The notes: a model not told the origin generated them from the sequence alone. Numbered from the stretch's first letter, positions 9,401-18,069 are shown. The stretch: DNA of 64,000 nt from DATMER01 sp040349255 (GCA_040349255.1 JBEQUE010000010.1:1-64000), one strand, 5' to 3'. Program-made: numbers and translations.

Positions 9401-12400
9401 GGTGTCGTTGACCCGCGGGTCGAGCGTGACCGGCGTGTCTTCGTTCGTCGTGACCGAGTCCGCGTTGGCTTTCGGAGCGTCGTTGACAGGGTTGATGGTC
9501 ATGGAGACCGTGGCCGTGTCGGTGCCGCCCTGGCCGTCGGAGATCGTGTAGGTGAACGAATCGGAGCCGTTCGCGTTCAGGACCGGCGTATAGATCACGT
9601 GCGCGCCGGCGTTGATCGTCACCGAGCCCTTGCTCCCCTGGGTCACGGCTGTGATAGTGAGGGCATTGCCGTCCGGGTCGTTGTCGTTCGACCGGACAAA
9701 GATCGAAACGACCGTGTCCTCGTTGGTGGAGGCTGTGTCGTTCACCGCGTCCGGCGGATCGTTCACCCCGACGATCGTCATCAGGACCGTGCCGATGTCG
9801 GTGCCTCCGTTCCCGTCCGAAACCGTATAGGAGAAATAGTCGCTGCCCGTGGCGTTGGCGTTCGGCGTGTAGGTCACCGTTCCGCCGGCGTCGAGGACCA
9901 CCGCGCCCTTGGTCGCCTGGCCCACCGCGATCACGTTCAGCGCGTCGCCGTCGATGTCGGTGTCGTTGTTCTTCACCGCCAGCGTGATCGGCGTGTCCTC
10001 GTTCGTCGTGGCATAGTCGGTCGCGGTCACGGGAGCATCGTTGACCGGAGCGATCGCCACCGCCACCGTCGCCGTGTCGCTGCCGCCGCGGCCGTCGGAG
10101 ATCGAGTAGGTGAATGTATCGCTGCCGTTCGCGTTGGCGAAGGGCGTATAGGTGACGGTCGAGCCGGCGTTGATCGAAGCCGCGCCCTTGCTTCCCTGGC
10201 CCAGTCCCGTGATGGTGAGCGGGTCGCCGTCCGGATCGCTGTCGTTGGACCGCAGGGCGATCGTGACTGCCTGGTCCTCGTTCGTGGAGGCGGCGTCGTC
10301 CACCGCGTCCGGAGGCAGGTTGGCCGTGTCCTCCGTCAGCGTCGCCTGGTCGAACGCGCGCAAGCCGTAGAAGACCTGCTTGTCCACCTGGATGACGAAG
10401 CCCGCCTCGGCTTCCAGGACGCCGTTCCCCGAATTGAACAGCGACTGGGAGACGGTCGGGATCGAGCCCGTGAACAGCCCCGTGCTCCCACCGGTCTCGG
10501 TGAGGACCACGGTCTCCAGATCCACCGAGTAGTAGGTCCGGGTCCAGACCTGCACCGTGTCGGAGTCGGCGCCGGGCGAGGTGTCCGCGAGCGGCCGGCG
10601 CAGGCGGATGTAGGCCGTGGAGCCGATCTCGTAGCTCTCCGCGTCCTGGCCGGAAGCGTCCGTGAAGACGACCTCCGAGTCCTTCATCCGGGCGCTGTCG
10701 GAAGCCTCTCCCCGGCTGGCGGTGACGGTCGTGTCCTCGCTGCCATACGGGGAGGGCTCCGGGATTTCCAGGACCCCGCTGTTCCAGGCCGGCGTCGTGA
10801 CATACCCGATCATCTGGGTCGGCACCGACCCTGCGAAGACGCCGGTGTCGGGGCCGGTCTCGGTGAGCGTCACGGTCTCCAGGTCCGCCCGGTCGTCAGA
10901 GCGCCGCCAGGCCTGGACGTTCACCGCCAGCGTCTCGGCGCTGCCGGAATCGGCGTTGGCTCCGGCCTCGAAGGCCCGCAGGTGGACCGTCTCGCCGAAC
11001 AGGTAGGCCGAGACTCCGAGTCCCTGGCCGTCCACCAGCTCGACCTGGACCGGCACGATCGCTACGCTGGCCACGACCAGGTCGTCGTCGCTGCTGTAGG
11101 GGTAGTTCGGCGGGTCGTAGGTGACCGTCACCGTGTCGCGCGACCGCACGAAGAGCTCGGCGCTCGGCTCGGCGTAGGCCTCGGAGTAGATGATCGGCAA
11201 TTCGTCTTCGAAAACCGAGGTGTTCGGCCCGGTCTCGACGAGGACCAGGTACTCCATGTCGCCCGCCGTCTTCGACTTCACGACCGCATAGAAGTCGTCG
11301 GGAGAGGCCGCCGACAGGTTTTCCCGCGGCGCGACGGCCCGCACGTGCAGCGTGGCGCCGGGGCCCGAGGTGGTCACGGGCAGACCCTGATCGTCCACGA
11401 TTTCCAGGATCGCCGGAGCCGTGGCCGCCTGCGCCGAGGCGCCGTTCGCCTCGGCCGTGACCGTGTCCGGGTGGTTCACCGGCCAGGTCCCGATCGAGAC
11501 CGCCAGGGATCCGTCTCCGTGATAGCCATAACCGGAGACCACCGGGATCGAGGCCTCGAAGAGCCCGGCGCTGCCGGCGACCTCGGAAAGCGAGAGGGAC
11601 TCCAGGTCCTGGCCCAGATTCGACGCGATGCTCGCCGCGGGCGGCGTCTGGCCGGCCGAAAGCAGGTCCAGGACCTGCACCCGGGCCGGCGCCTGCTCCA
11701 GCACGACCGCCGTGGGCAGGCCGTCGAGGTCCAGGAACCGGAGCGCGCTGCGGACCACGGCCGCCTCGGCGATCGAAAGGGTGACGCCGTTCGCGTCGGC
11801 GTGCTCCACCCGCAGCGTATCGCCGGCCTGGGCCTGCACCTGGCCGTCGTTCGGATCGCCGAGTCCCTGGCCGATCCGGATCTCGCCTTCGAAGACGCCC
11901 GTGGCCGGGCCCGTCTCCCAGAGGCGTACCAGCTCCGACTCGGGCTGGGCACTGACCACCACGTCGGCGAAATCGACCGAGGTGGAAGACTTCTGGTTCT
12001 GGGTCTCGACCCGGACCCGCAGGGTGGAACCCGGAGCCACCGAAGACGTCTCGACCCCCGACTCGTCCAGCAGGCGGACGATCGAACCCGTGATCCCGGC
12101 GCTGTCCGTCAGGCTGCCATAGGCGACCGTCGCCGTGTCGTGCTGCGGCTGGGACTCCAGTCTCTGGTTGCCGGAGTACTGGTAGCCGACGCCCATGTAC
12201 ATGGCCCCTTCGAAGACGCCGGTGGCCGGCCCGGTCTCCCGCAGGGTCAGGGTCTCCGCGTCGCCGCTGAGCAGCATGGACAGGCCGGCGGTCACCGTGT
12301 CGAACGTGCCGGGATTCGTGTCGGCCGCGAGGTCCACGACCCGGACGAGCACGGTCCCGCCTTCCACATAGACGTCGGTCGGCCGGCTTTCCAGGAGGTC

Positions 12401-13189
12401 GAGGAAGGTCACGGCCGCCGCGGCGACCGTGGCGTTGTCCGACGAGGACGAGAACCCATTGGCGTCCGCGTGGACCGCCGTGATCGTCGCTCCGACCCCT
12501 GCCTGGAGCCGGCCGTCTCCGGAGACCGGGCTTCCGGACCGGAGAGGCAGCACCGCCTCGAAGACGCCGGTGCGCGAGCCGGTCTCGAGCGCGGTCAGGA
12601 GCTCCGTGTCGCCGCCGGAGCCGGACACCGAGACCGTGGTGGAGTCCCGGCCCGAGTTGAGATCGGCGTACCGGTCCCGCACCCGGACGCGGACCGATTC
12701 ACCCTGCGCGAAGCTCGCCGGGCTCCGGTCGGCGTCGGTCCGCAGCAGGTCGGTCAGCGACGGCGCGGCCTCGGCCGAGCCGGTCACGCCGTTGTACGTG
12801 GCGTTCGCGGTGTCGAGCGCGACCGGGTCATAGGTCCGCGCCTGGGTGAGCAGGTGGTTCGGGTCGTCCAGGTAGTTCAGATAGAAGTCGGTGGTGAGAT
12901 CGACCTCGCCCTCGAACACGCCGGTGGAGTCGCCCGTCTCGGCCAGCTCGGTGAATCCCGAATCCATCAGGATCGTGGAGTCGAGAGCGACCGGAACCGT
13001 GTCCGGACCGGAGGAGACGTCGGCGCCGGGGTCGATCACCCGGAGCATGGCCCTGCCGTGCTCCAGTACCCTGGACGTCTGCTCGCCCCATTCGTCCAGA
13101 AAGGTGATGGAGACCGTCTGCGCGGACACGAAGCTGGCGACCGCGCAACACGCCAGCAGTAACAGCAGCAACTTCCGTCGACTGCCCAT
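6446..13189 (-). CDS. giant exported tandem-95 (cadherin/VCBS-like) repeat protein
   Basis: Very large (2247 residues) exported protein, probably a surface or matrix adhesin. After the signal peptide (MGSRRKLLLLLLACCAVASF) come about eight irregular repeats of about 110 residues ending in patterns such as LTETGPDTGVFAGSV (to roughly residue 1000). Then come eleven tandem Ig/cadherin-like units of about 95 residues, each opening APDAVNDSATTNEDTP-like and containing SNDTD and VTYTPNAN motifs. These match the tandem-95/Big_9 class, which usually folds as calcium-binding beta sandwiches. The last ~250 residues are a different beta-rich domain with NLYAPNGTIWLQDSTQATG, resembling C-terminal domains of other exported proteins. 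ATG at 13189 (GAGAGGAG upstream) is preferred over an upstream frame start because it begins the signal peptide. The ligand is not predictable. Confidence 0.9.
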   Translation of the reverse strand: MGSRRKLLLLLLACCAVASFVSAQTVSITFLDEWGEQTSRVLEHGRAMLRVIDPGADVSSGPDTVPVALDSTILMDSGFTELAETGDSTGVFEGEVDLTTDFYLNYLDDPNHLLTQARTYDPVALDTANATYNGVTGSAEAAPSLTDLLRTDADRSPASFAQGESVRVRVRDRYADLNSGRDSTTVSVSGSGGDTELLTALETGSRTGVFEAVLPLRSGSPVSGDGRLQAGVGATITAVHADANGFSSSSDNATVAAAAVTFLDLLESRPTDVYVEGGTVLVRVVDLAADTNPGTFDTVTAGLSMLLSGDAETLTLRETGPATGVFEGAMYMGVGYQYSGNQRLESQPQHDTATVAYGSLTDSAGITGSIVRLLDESGVETSSVAPGSTLRVRVETQNQKSSTSVDFADVVVSAQPESELVRLWETGPATGVFEGEIRIGQGLGDPNDGQVQAQAGDTLRVEHADANGVTLSIAEAAVVRSALRFLDLDGLPTAVVLEQAPARVQVLDLLSAGQTPPAASIASNLGQDLESLSLSEVAGSAGLFEASIPVVSGYGYHGDGSLAVSIGTWPVNHPDTVTAEANGASAQAATAPAILEIVDDQGLPVTTSGPGATLHVRAVAPRENLSAASPDDFYAVVKSKTAGDMEYLVLVETGPNTSVFEDELPIIYSEAYAEPSAELFVRSRDTVTVTYDPPNYPYSSDDDLVVASVAIVPVQVELVDGQGLGVSAYLFGETVHLRAFEAGANADSGSAETLAVNVQAWRRSDDRADLETVTLTETGPDTGVFAGSVPTQMIGYVTTPAWNSGVLEIPEPSPYGSEDTTVTASRGEASDSARMKDSEVVFTDASGQDAESYEIGSTAYIRLRRPLADTSPGADSDTVQVWTRTYYSVDLETVVLTETGGSTGLFTGSIPTVSQSLFNSGNGVLEAEAGFVIQVDKQVFYGLRAFDQATLTEDTANLPPDAVDDAASTNEDQAVTIALRSNDSDPDGDPLTITGLGQGSKGAASINAGSTVTYTPFANANGSDTFTYSISDGRGGSDTATVAVAIAPVNDAPVTATDYATTNEDTPITLAVKNNDTDIDGDALNVIAVGQATKGAVVLDAGGTVTYTPNANATGSDYFSYTVSDGNGGTDIGTVLMTIVGVNDPPDAVNDTASTNEDTVVSIFVRSNDNDPDGNALTITAVTQGSKGSVTINAGAHVIYTPVLNANGSDSFTYTISDGQGGTDTATVSMTINPVNDAPKANADSVTTNEDTPVTLDPRVNDTDVDGDALTITFVSQPNRGSAVINGNGTVTYTPIANLNGPDQFLYTIVDGHGGTWSEIVSVSVTPVNDAPDAFNDLISTPEDTPITISVLSNDTDRENDTLTVTAVTQPSQGTAVINNGTTITYTPNLNTNDSDSFTYTVIDGHGGSDTATVYMTITPVNDPPVAGNDTGTVNEDGSVILSVRDNDSDPDGGTLTITAVTQGAHGAVTIVNSGTQVRYQPAANYFGPDTFTYTVRDPANSTAIGTVSMTVNSVNDAPDAVNDSATTNEDTPLTVSVRSNDTDVEGDSLTITAVTQALKGSVTINAGATVTYTPNANVNGGDSFTYTLSDGNGGTDTATVSITITAVNDAPDAVNDSATTNEDTPTTLSVRTNDTDVEGNTLTITAVTQGTKGSVAINGGTTVTYTPNANANGGDSFTYTISDGNGGTDTATVSITITAVNDAPDAVNDSVATDEDTPVTVSVRSNDTDVEGNTLTITSVTQGTKGSVTINAGATVTYTPNANANGADTFTYTISDGSGGVDTATVAVTINPVNDLPVAVTDSATTNENVPVAVSVLANDSDIDGGTLSVSAVTQGTRGSVTTNGTTVTYTPAAGTNGADAFTYTVSDGQGGTATASVGITVFPVNDPPVAAPDSGATRENVPVSISVLANDTDPEGNPLTVTFTSTPPNGGTSRQPDNTVIYYPHPNFTGTETFTYTVSDGQGGTSIGQVTVVVGEALERVAVLATNSVALRTSSDVISGDVIVNQAGAGPFLNGAELSVGGTVTTPTNYDVEGDSLTVAAGAVVGSNVRYNQLTNNGTINGTQTASLPLPVFSALPAFLTATPSTTNVTVNQNGTLTLAAGSYQDLTVGRKGTVTFTGGVYHFRSITVDREAKLYFSAASEVRVQQKLSTKITTTIGPAAGATIDASSILLYVAGINGTTGALAATPKAVEIGADNILKANLYAPNGTIWLQDSTQATGALLGKDIDVGINVQVTLDSAFAGGQ

Positions 13190-13214
13190 AGTGACTCCTC
13201 TCGATCCTTCGAGT

Positions 13215-13233
13215 TGTACGGCTTTACCGTACA
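13215..13233. promoter_or_regulatory. inverted repeat in the leader of the giant repeat-protein gene
   Basis: Perfect 7-bp inverted repeat TGTACGG / CCGTACA with a 5-base spacer, 26-44 bases upstream of the ATG at 13189. It could be an operator for a dimeric repressor or a small leader hairpin. No matching copy was noticed elsewhere in the window. Confidence 0.4.
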
Positions 13234-13274
13234 GTGTCACGAGAGGCCCGAAACATGTCGGGGGGAGTCGAAAT

Positions 13275-13697
13275 TTACCAGTTCATCCGATACAGCATCC
13301 AGTAAATGATTACGCCGGTGACCGAGACGTAGAGCCAGATGGGCAGCGTCCAGCGGGCGATGCGGACGTGCCGGGCCCAGCGCTTGCGCCAAGCCTGGAC
13401 GACTGTGAGGATCGCCAGGACCGGGACCGCCGCGGCCAGAATCGTGTGGGTGAGGAGGATCGAGAGGTAGAGCGTGCGGACGGCGCCCGTGCCCTGGAAC
13501 TTCACCGATCCGACCTGGAAGTGGTAGATCAGGTAGGAGGTCAGGAAGAGCGTCGAGCAGACCAGTGCCGCGATCATGACGTTGCGGTGGGCGTTCCGCC
13601 GGCCGCTGCGGATCAGGGCGTAGCCGGTCAGCAGCAGCACCGTGGCGCAACTGTTCAGAATGGCGTTGAGCGCAGGGAGGTCGCGGACTTCGAGCAT
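13275..13697 (-). CDS. DUF420 family membrane protein (oxidase-associated)
   Basis: Integral membrane protein of 140 residues with four predicted hydrophobic helices, matching the DUF420 family (CtaM-like), whose genes sit next to haem-copper oxidases and are implicated in oxidase maturation. Typical features are the His-rich turn GRRNAHRNVMIAAL between helices 1 and 2, the segment SYLIYHFQVGSVKFQG, and LLTHTILAAAVPVLAI. It is the last gene of the first oxidase cluster, 46 bp after coxB, with a strong hairpin in between that might reduce its expression. The role comes from family and context, not from a catalytic motif. Confidence 0.85.
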   Translation of the reverse strand: MLEVRDLPALNAILNSCATVLLLTGYALIRSGRRNAHRNVMIAALVCSTLFLTSYLIYHFQVGSVKFQGTGAVRTLYLSILLTHTILAAAVPVLAILTVVQAWRKRWARHVRIARWTLPIWLYVSVTGVIIYWMLYRMNW

Positions 13698-13705
13698 GGA
13701 GGCGG

Positions 13706-13741
13706 CTTCCCGCCCCCGGCCGCGCCGGGGGCGGGAGGAAG
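13706..13741 (-). terminator. G+C-rich hairpin between coxB and DUF420
   Basis: Long inverted repeat (arms CCCGCCCCCGG and CCGGGGGCGGG) in the 45-bp gap between the coxB stop and the DUF420 start. There is no U-tract in the direction of transcription, so it may be a processing or partial-termination site rather than a true intrinsic terminator. Confidence 0.5.
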
Positions 13742-13742
13742 A

Positions 13743-14699
13743 TCAGTGGCCCTGATGATCCGCGGGAGGGGTGGGGGTAGGCTCAGGGCCGCCGTCGCCG
13801 GCGGGGTTCTGGCCCGGGAGCGCCGCGCCGGTCGCCGTGGCGGGCTCGCCGCTCGCTACGGCTGCCGCGGGCGGCGTCGGCAGCGGGGCGACCGCGGACG
13901 GCTGCGGCGCGGGAGCGTTCTGCGCCAGCCAGGCCTGGTAGCCGGCCTCGTCGTGGACCTGGTAGAAGCCGCGCATGCGGTAGTGGGTGATGCCGCAGAG
14001 CTGGGCGCAGGCGATCTCCCAGCACTTCATCCCCGCGGCGCAGCCCGGCAGCGAGTTCTCCTCCGGCGTGATCTTGGTGGGCTCGAACCAGATGGGGATC
14101 GTCATGCCGGGGATCGCGTCCTGCTTCACCCGCATCTGCGGCAGGAAGAAGCTGTGGATCACGTCCTTGCTGGACAGATAGATCAGCACCTTGTGATTGA
14201 CCGGCAGGTGGAGCTGGTTGATCGTCGTGACGTCGTCCGCCGCCGCCGGGTCCGTCTTGTCGAGGCCCAGCGGGTTCGAGCCGGCCTGGATCAGCTTCGG
14301 ATCGGTGCGGCCGAAGACGCCGTCAGCCCCGGGGTAGTGCGCGTTCCAGGCGAACTGCTCGGCCACGACGCGCACCTTGACCGCCTCCTGCTCGGAGGGC
14401 AGGGAGCTCACCCGCGTGGCCCAGATCGGCACCGCGAAGGCGACCAGGAGGATCACCTCCACCAGCACCACGCCGGCCTCGCCGTAGGTCGAGAAGTGGC
14501 CCTTGGCGCCCTCGTAGCTCGCCACCGGGTTGCGCCCCTTGCGGAAGCGGAACAGCGTGTACACGAAGAAGATGCCCCAGCCCACGAACAGCACGGCCAT
14601 GAACCAGTGGACCAGCGCGGTCAGGTTGTCGAGCTGCAGCGCGTGGGCCGATGCTTCCTCGGGCAGGCCGAGGGGGAGACCATAATGTGTCGTCTGCAT
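13743..14699 (-). CDS. coxB: cytochrome c oxidase subunit II (cluster 1)
   Basis: Subunit II of the first haem-copper oxidase; it takes electrons from cytochrome c through the binuclear CuA centre on the outer face of the membrane. The 318-residue protein has two transmembrane helices (about 25-55 and 75-100). Its cupredoxin domain contains VIHSFFLPQMRVKQDAIPG and the CuA ligand loop CAQLCGITHYRM. The C-terminal 60 residues are a low-complexity Pro/Ala tail instead of a fused cytochrome c domain, unlike the second cluster's coxB. ATG at 14699 shares its A with the preceding gene's stop (TGATG). It lies downstream of coxA, coxC and coxD, an unusual position for coxB, which more often leads the operon. 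Confidence 0.95.
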   Translation of the reverse strand: MQTTHYGLPLGLPEEASAHALQLDNLTALVHWFMAVLFVGWGIFFVYTLFRFRKGRNPVASYEGAKGHFSTYGEAGVVLVEVILLVAFAVPIWATRVSSLPSEQEAVKVRVVAEQFAWNAHYPGADGVFGRTDPKLIQAGSNPLGLDKTDPAAADDVTTINQLHLPVNHKVLIYLSSKDVIHSFFLPQMRVKQDAIPGMTIPIWFEPTKITPEENSLPGCAAGMKCWEIACAQLCGITHYRMRGFYQVHDEAGYQAWLAQNAPAPQPSAVAPLPTPPAAAVASGEPATATGAALPGQNPAGDGGPEPTPTPPADHQGH

Positions 14700-14974
14700 C
14701 ACTCTTTCTCTCCGCGAATGAGGCGCAACTGCGGCCGGGCCTTCTCCTTCTCGGCCAGCCGCTTCGAGCGCCGCCTGAAGTCCAGGGCTACCTTGCCGAT
14801 CCCGACATAGACCACCCCCACCACGCCGATCAGCATCAGGATCGCGTTGTTCATTCCCTTGGTCATCGGCGCGTCCGGCGCGCCGAAGCAGGTCGCGCAG
14901 GCCGACGCGATCTGAGGCAGCGCGAGGGCCATGGCACCGGCCGCGAGCGCTGCGATCGTTCCGACTCTCCGCAT
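14699..14974 (-). CDS. small membrane protein in oxidase cluster
   Basis: 91-residue protein with a signal-like N-terminus (MRRVGTIAALAAGAMALAL), a CxxC pair just after it (SACATCFGAPDAPMTKG), one transmembrane helix (about 42-62) and a basic C-terminal tail. ATG at 14974 has AGGAG about 8 bases upstream; an upstream in-frame start lacks one. The stop overlaps the coxB start. A Cys pair at the presumed outer face next to subunit II suggests a role in CuA assembly or redox handling, but this is inferred only from position. I do not recognise a named family. Confidence 0.7.
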   Translation of the reverse strand: MRRVGTIAALAAGAMALALPQIASACATCFGAPDAPMTKGMNNAILMLIGVVGVVYVGIGKVALDFRRRSKRLAEKEKARPQLRLIRGEKE

Positions 14975-14984
14975 CGTCAATCTC

Positions 14985-15203
14985 CTAATCCTCGTCCGGG
15001 TCCAGCTCGCGAAGCTTCTTCCGCGCCTTGAGACCGTAGAGGGCAAGCAAGATACCGACCACCGCGAAGAAGAGGCCGAGGGCGAGATCCCCCGGCCGCC
15101 TCGTCGTCAGCCAGCTCTGGACGCCCCACCCGCCGATCCCGACCGCAAGCGCGACCGAGGCGGCGATGAAGAACAGGTGGAACGACCGGAGCGACAGGCT
15201 CAT
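14985..15203 (-). CDS. small two-helix membrane protein in oxidase cluster
   Basis: 72-residue protein with two hydrophobic segments (FHLFFIAASVALAVGIGGW and LALGLFFAVVGILLALYGL) and a charged C-terminus (ARKKLRELDPDED). Its ATG at 15203 overlaps the coxD stop in ATGA, so it is tightly coupled to the oxidase operon. It is probably a small accessory subunit or assembly factor; there is no recognisable catalytic residue and no function is assigned. Confidence 0.75.
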   Translation of the reverse strand: MSLSLRSFHLFFIAASVALAVGIGGWGVQSWLTTRRPGDLALGLFFAVVGILLALYGLKARKKLRELDPDED

Positions 15204-15520
15204 AGGTGCCGCTGGTTCCACTGGTGCAGCGTCGGCCAGAAGAGCAGCACCAGGAAAAACGCCACCGTGAGAAGAAGGATCCAGTAGATCGCCTTGTGCT
15301 CGTGGAACAGATGCATGAACACCCCGGCCACCAGCGAGCCCTTGAACAGGGCGATGGCGAGCGCGATGCCGATGGCCAGCACCGGCGGCATGTGCATGTA
15401 CGCCACGGCCACGGTGAGGACCGTCATCACCATCAGGGTCGCGAAGACCTTGAGATAGGCCCTCGTCTGCTTCTTGACCGACTCCTCGTCGACAGTATTG
15501 CCGGCATTGTGCGAGCTCAT
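15200..15520 (-). CDS. coxD: cytochrome c oxidase subunit IV-type protein (cluster 1)
   Basis: 106-residue membrane protein with three hydrophobic helices, matching the prokaryotic subunit IV family (COX4_pro). The key segment is LAIALFKGSLVAGVFMHLFHEHKAIYW, where Lys and His near the helix end are typical (compare the KALLVLIFFMHLRHS segment of the cluster 2 protein). It sits 10 bp after coxC and overlaps the following small gene by ATGA. The family stabilises the oxidase core; it carries no metal centre. Confidence 0.9.
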   Translation of the reverse strand: MSSHNAGNTVDEESVKKQTRAYLKVFATLMVMTVLTVAVAYMHMPPVLAIGIALAIALFKGSLVAGVFMHLFHEHKAIYWILLLTVAFFLVLLFWPTLHQWNQRHL

Positions 15521-15530
15521 CGTCCGTCTC

Positions 15531-16121
15531 CTAGAGCAGATACAGGGTCGGGAACAGGAAGATCCAGACCAGGTCGACGAAATGCCAGTAGAGGCCGGCC
15601 ACCTCGATGCGGTTCGTGAAGCGCTCGGGGTCGGTCTTCCACATCTTCGCGCCGGGCCCCCAGAGATAGCCGTTCACGACCATGCCGCCGATGATGTGCA
15701 GGCCGTGCAGGCCGGTCAGCGTGAAGTAGACGGCCAGGAACATGCTCGACGAGGGGAACCTGTGATGGTGGAACTCGGCCCCGTACTCGAAGGCCTTGAC
15801 AACCAGGAACCCCAGGGCCAGGAGCAGGGTGAGCCCCATGTACAGGCGGTACTTGGCGAAGTCCCGGAGCTTGAGCGACGCCCAGGACATCACCATGGTC
15901 ATCGACGAGGCGATCAGGATGACCGTGTTGAGGGTCGCGAGCTTCACGTTCAGCAGCTCGCGGCCCATCGGCCACACCGGCGCGCCGGTGCGCAGCAGGA
16001 TGTACGACGAGAACAGCGCGCCGAAGAGCATGACCTCGGACGCGAGGAACAGCCAGATGCCCAGCTTCGCGTTGTAGAGCCCGGTATCCGGGCGGGGCTC
16101 CACGTTGTAGGGAATCTCCAT
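15531..16121 (-). CDS. coxC: cytochrome c oxidase subunit III (cluster 1)
   Basis: Core subunit III, 196 residues with five predicted transmembrane helices. Family landmarks are LGIWLFLASEVMLFGALFSS near the N-terminus, YFTLTGLHGLHIIGG, and the C-terminal LYWHFVDLVWIFLFPTLYLL. ATG at 16121 (GAGAGGAG upstream) is preferred to an upstream frame start. It has 14 bp separation from coxA and 10 bp from coxD, in one operon. Subunit III supports proton uptake and turnover stability of subunit I. Confidence 0.95.
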   Translation of the reverse strand: MEIPYNVEPRPDTGLYNAKLGIWLFLASEVMLFGALFSSYILLRTGAPVWPMGRELLNVKLATLNTVILIASSMTMVMSWASLKLRDFAKYRLYMGLTLLLALGFLVVKAFEYGAEFHHHRFPSSSMFLAVYFTLTGLHGLHIIGGMVVNGYLWGPGAKMWKTDPERFTNRIEVAGLYWHFVDLVWIFLFPTLYLL

Positions 16122-16135
16122 CGTGTCAGCTCCTC

Positions 16136-17899
16136 TCAACCTTCGTGCTGCGCCACGAAGTCCTTCGGCGCGCCGGGCAGGCTGTAGTCATAGGGTCCGC
16201 GGACCACCGTCGGGACCTGTGCGAAGTTGCCGTGCGCGAGCGGCGGCGACGTGGTCGCGGCCCACTCGAGCGTGGTGGCGTCCCAGTAGTTGTCGCCCAC
16301 CTTCTTGCCCTTGGCCATGCTCCAGAACAGGTTGAGGATGAACGGAAGCTGCGCCAGGGCGAGGCCCCAGGCCGACATCGAGATCACCTTGTTCCACTCC
16401 AGCACGCCCTGGGCGTGGGAGTACGACGCGCCGCCGTCGTACAGGCGCCGCGACATGCCGGCCATGCCCTGGATGAACATCGGCATGAACACGCCGTTGA
16501 TGAACAGGAAGGAGAACCAGAAGTGGATCTTCCCGAGGATCTCGCTCATCTTCCTGCCGGACAGCTTCGGGAACCAGTAGTAGATGCCGGCGAACATGGC
16601 GAAGATGGTGCCGGGCGCCACCACGTAGTGGAAGTGCCCGATCACGTAGTAGGTGTCGTGCAGGTGGATGTCCGTGGGAGCGAGACCGAGCGGCAGCCCG
16701 GTCAGGCCGCCGATGGCGAACATCGGCAGGAAGGCGAGCGCGAACAGCATCGGCGTCGTGAAGCGGATCGAGCCGCCCCAGAGCGAGATGATGAGCGCCG
16801 TCAGCACGATCACCGACGGGATCGAGATGATCATCGTCGTGGTCTGGAAGAACGTGCTCATCACCGTGCCCATGCCGGTCATGAACATGTGGTGCGCCCA
16901 CACGATGAACGACATGAAGCCGAGGAAGGTGACGGCGTAGACCATCGACTTGTAGCCCCACAGCGGCTTGCGGGTGTTGTTCGCGATCACCTCGGCGATG
17001 ATGCCGAAGGCCGGCAGGATGAGGACGTACACCTCGGGATGGGCCAGGAACCAGAACAGGTGCTGCCAGAGGAGCGGGCTGCCGCCTCCGGCCACCTCCA
17101 GCGCCTGCCCGGAGACCACGAGGCCGCTCGGCAGGAAGAAGCTGGTCTTGAACAGGCGGTCCATCATCTGGAGGACGGCCGCGGCCTGCAGCGCCGGGAA
17201 CGCCAGCAGCAGCAGGAACGAGGTCACGAACTGGGCCCAGACGAAGAACGGCAGCCGCATCCAGGTCAGGCCCGGGGCCCGGAGCTGGATGATGGTCACC
17301 AGGAAGTTCGTCGAGCCGAGCAGCGACGAGAAGATCAGCGCCAGCATGCCGAACAGCCAGATCGTCTGGCCCTTCGGCGCGATGTCCGACAGCGGCGGAT
17401 ACGAGGTCCAGCCCGACTGCGCCGCGCCGCCCTGCACGAAGAAGCTCGTGATCATCAGCACGCCGCCGACGAAGTACGTCCAGTAGCTCGCCATGTTGAG
17501 CTTCGGGAACGCCATGTCGGGCGCGCCGATCTGCAGCGGCACCAGGTAATTGCCGAAGGCGCCCACCGCGAGCGGCACGATGCCGAGGAACACCATGATG
17601 GTGCCGTGCATCGCGCCGAGCTGGTTGTAGAGCTCCGGCAGCATGATGCCGCCCGGCGCGTTCGTCTGGCCGAACAGGGCGCCGAGCAGCGGCAGCGGCC
17701 GGCCCGGGAAGGCGAGCTGCCACCGCATGAACATCATCAGGGTGAAACCGACGAAGAGAAACAGCAGCGAGGTGAAGCCGTACTGAATGCCGATCACCTT
17801 GTGGTCCTGGGAAAAGACGTACTTCCCCAGGAACCCCGGCTCATGGTGGGGATCGGCGTGACCGACTGCGTGAGGCGCGTGATCGTCGACGAGTGCCAT
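16136..17899 (-). CDS. coxA: cytochrome c oxidase subunit I, A1-type (cluster 1)
   Basis: Catalytic subunit (587 residues, at least 12 helices) that reduces O2 at a haem a3-CuB site and pumps protons. Visible motifs are AHPEVYVLILPAFGII (CuB His-Tyr crosslink region carrying the D-channel glutamate, which marks A1-type oxidases), WAHHMFMTGMG (CuB His pair) and HLHDTYYVIGHFHYV (haem ligands). ATG at 17899 follows GGAGGAATGTAGAACG. The 170-bp gap upstream to the SCO gene probably holds this operon's promoter, although I could not pick convincing -35/-10 boxes. The second oxidase at 60549-62252 is the A2 subtype. Confidence 0.97.
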   Translation of the reverse strand: MALVDDHAPHAVGHADPHHEPGFLGKYVFSQDHKVIGIQYGFTSLLFLFVGFTLMMFMRWQLAFPGRPLPLLGALFGQTNAPGGIMLPELYNQLGAMHGTIMVFLGIVPLAVGAFGNYLVPLQIGAPDMAFPKLNMASYWTYFVGGVLMITSFFVQGGAAQSGWTSYPPLSDIAPKGQTIWLFGMLALIFSSLLGSTNFLVTIIQLRAPGLTWMRLPFFVWAQFVTSFLLLLAFPALQAAAVLQMMDRLFKTSFFLPSGLVVSGQALEVAGGGSPLLWQHLFWFLAHPEVYVLILPAFGIIAEVIANNTRKPLWGYKSMVYAVTFLGFMSFIVWAHHMFMTGMGTVMSTFFQTTTMIISIPSVIVLTALIISLWGGSIRFTTPMLFALAFLPMFAIGGLTGLPLGLAPTDIHLHDTYYVIGHFHYVVAPGTIFAMFAGIYYWFPKLSGRKMSEILGKIHFWFSFLFINGVFMPMFIQGMAGMSRRLYDGGASYSHAQGVLEWNKVISMSAWGLALAQLPFILNLFWSMAKGKKVGDNYWDATTLEWAATTSPPLAHGNFAQVPTVVRGPYDYSLPGAPKDFVAQHEG

Positions 17900-18069
17900 C
17901 GTTCTACATTCCTCCGATCTCACAGTCCGGACCGGCGAGTCATGGGCGGAGCGCGGCCAGAGTCTCCCTTACAGGGCTTGGCCCCTCAGGGCCTGGCCGG
18001 GTCGCCTCGCCCAGCTTTCTTTGCATCCAAAACTTCATGCGGGAACGTCTGTCTTGAAGACGCCTGAGT

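Noticed and set aside
6815..13162. 2115-codon open frame on the plus strand
   Set aside because: It is antisense to the giant repeat protein, has no signal or domain pattern, and arises from high G+C codon bias.
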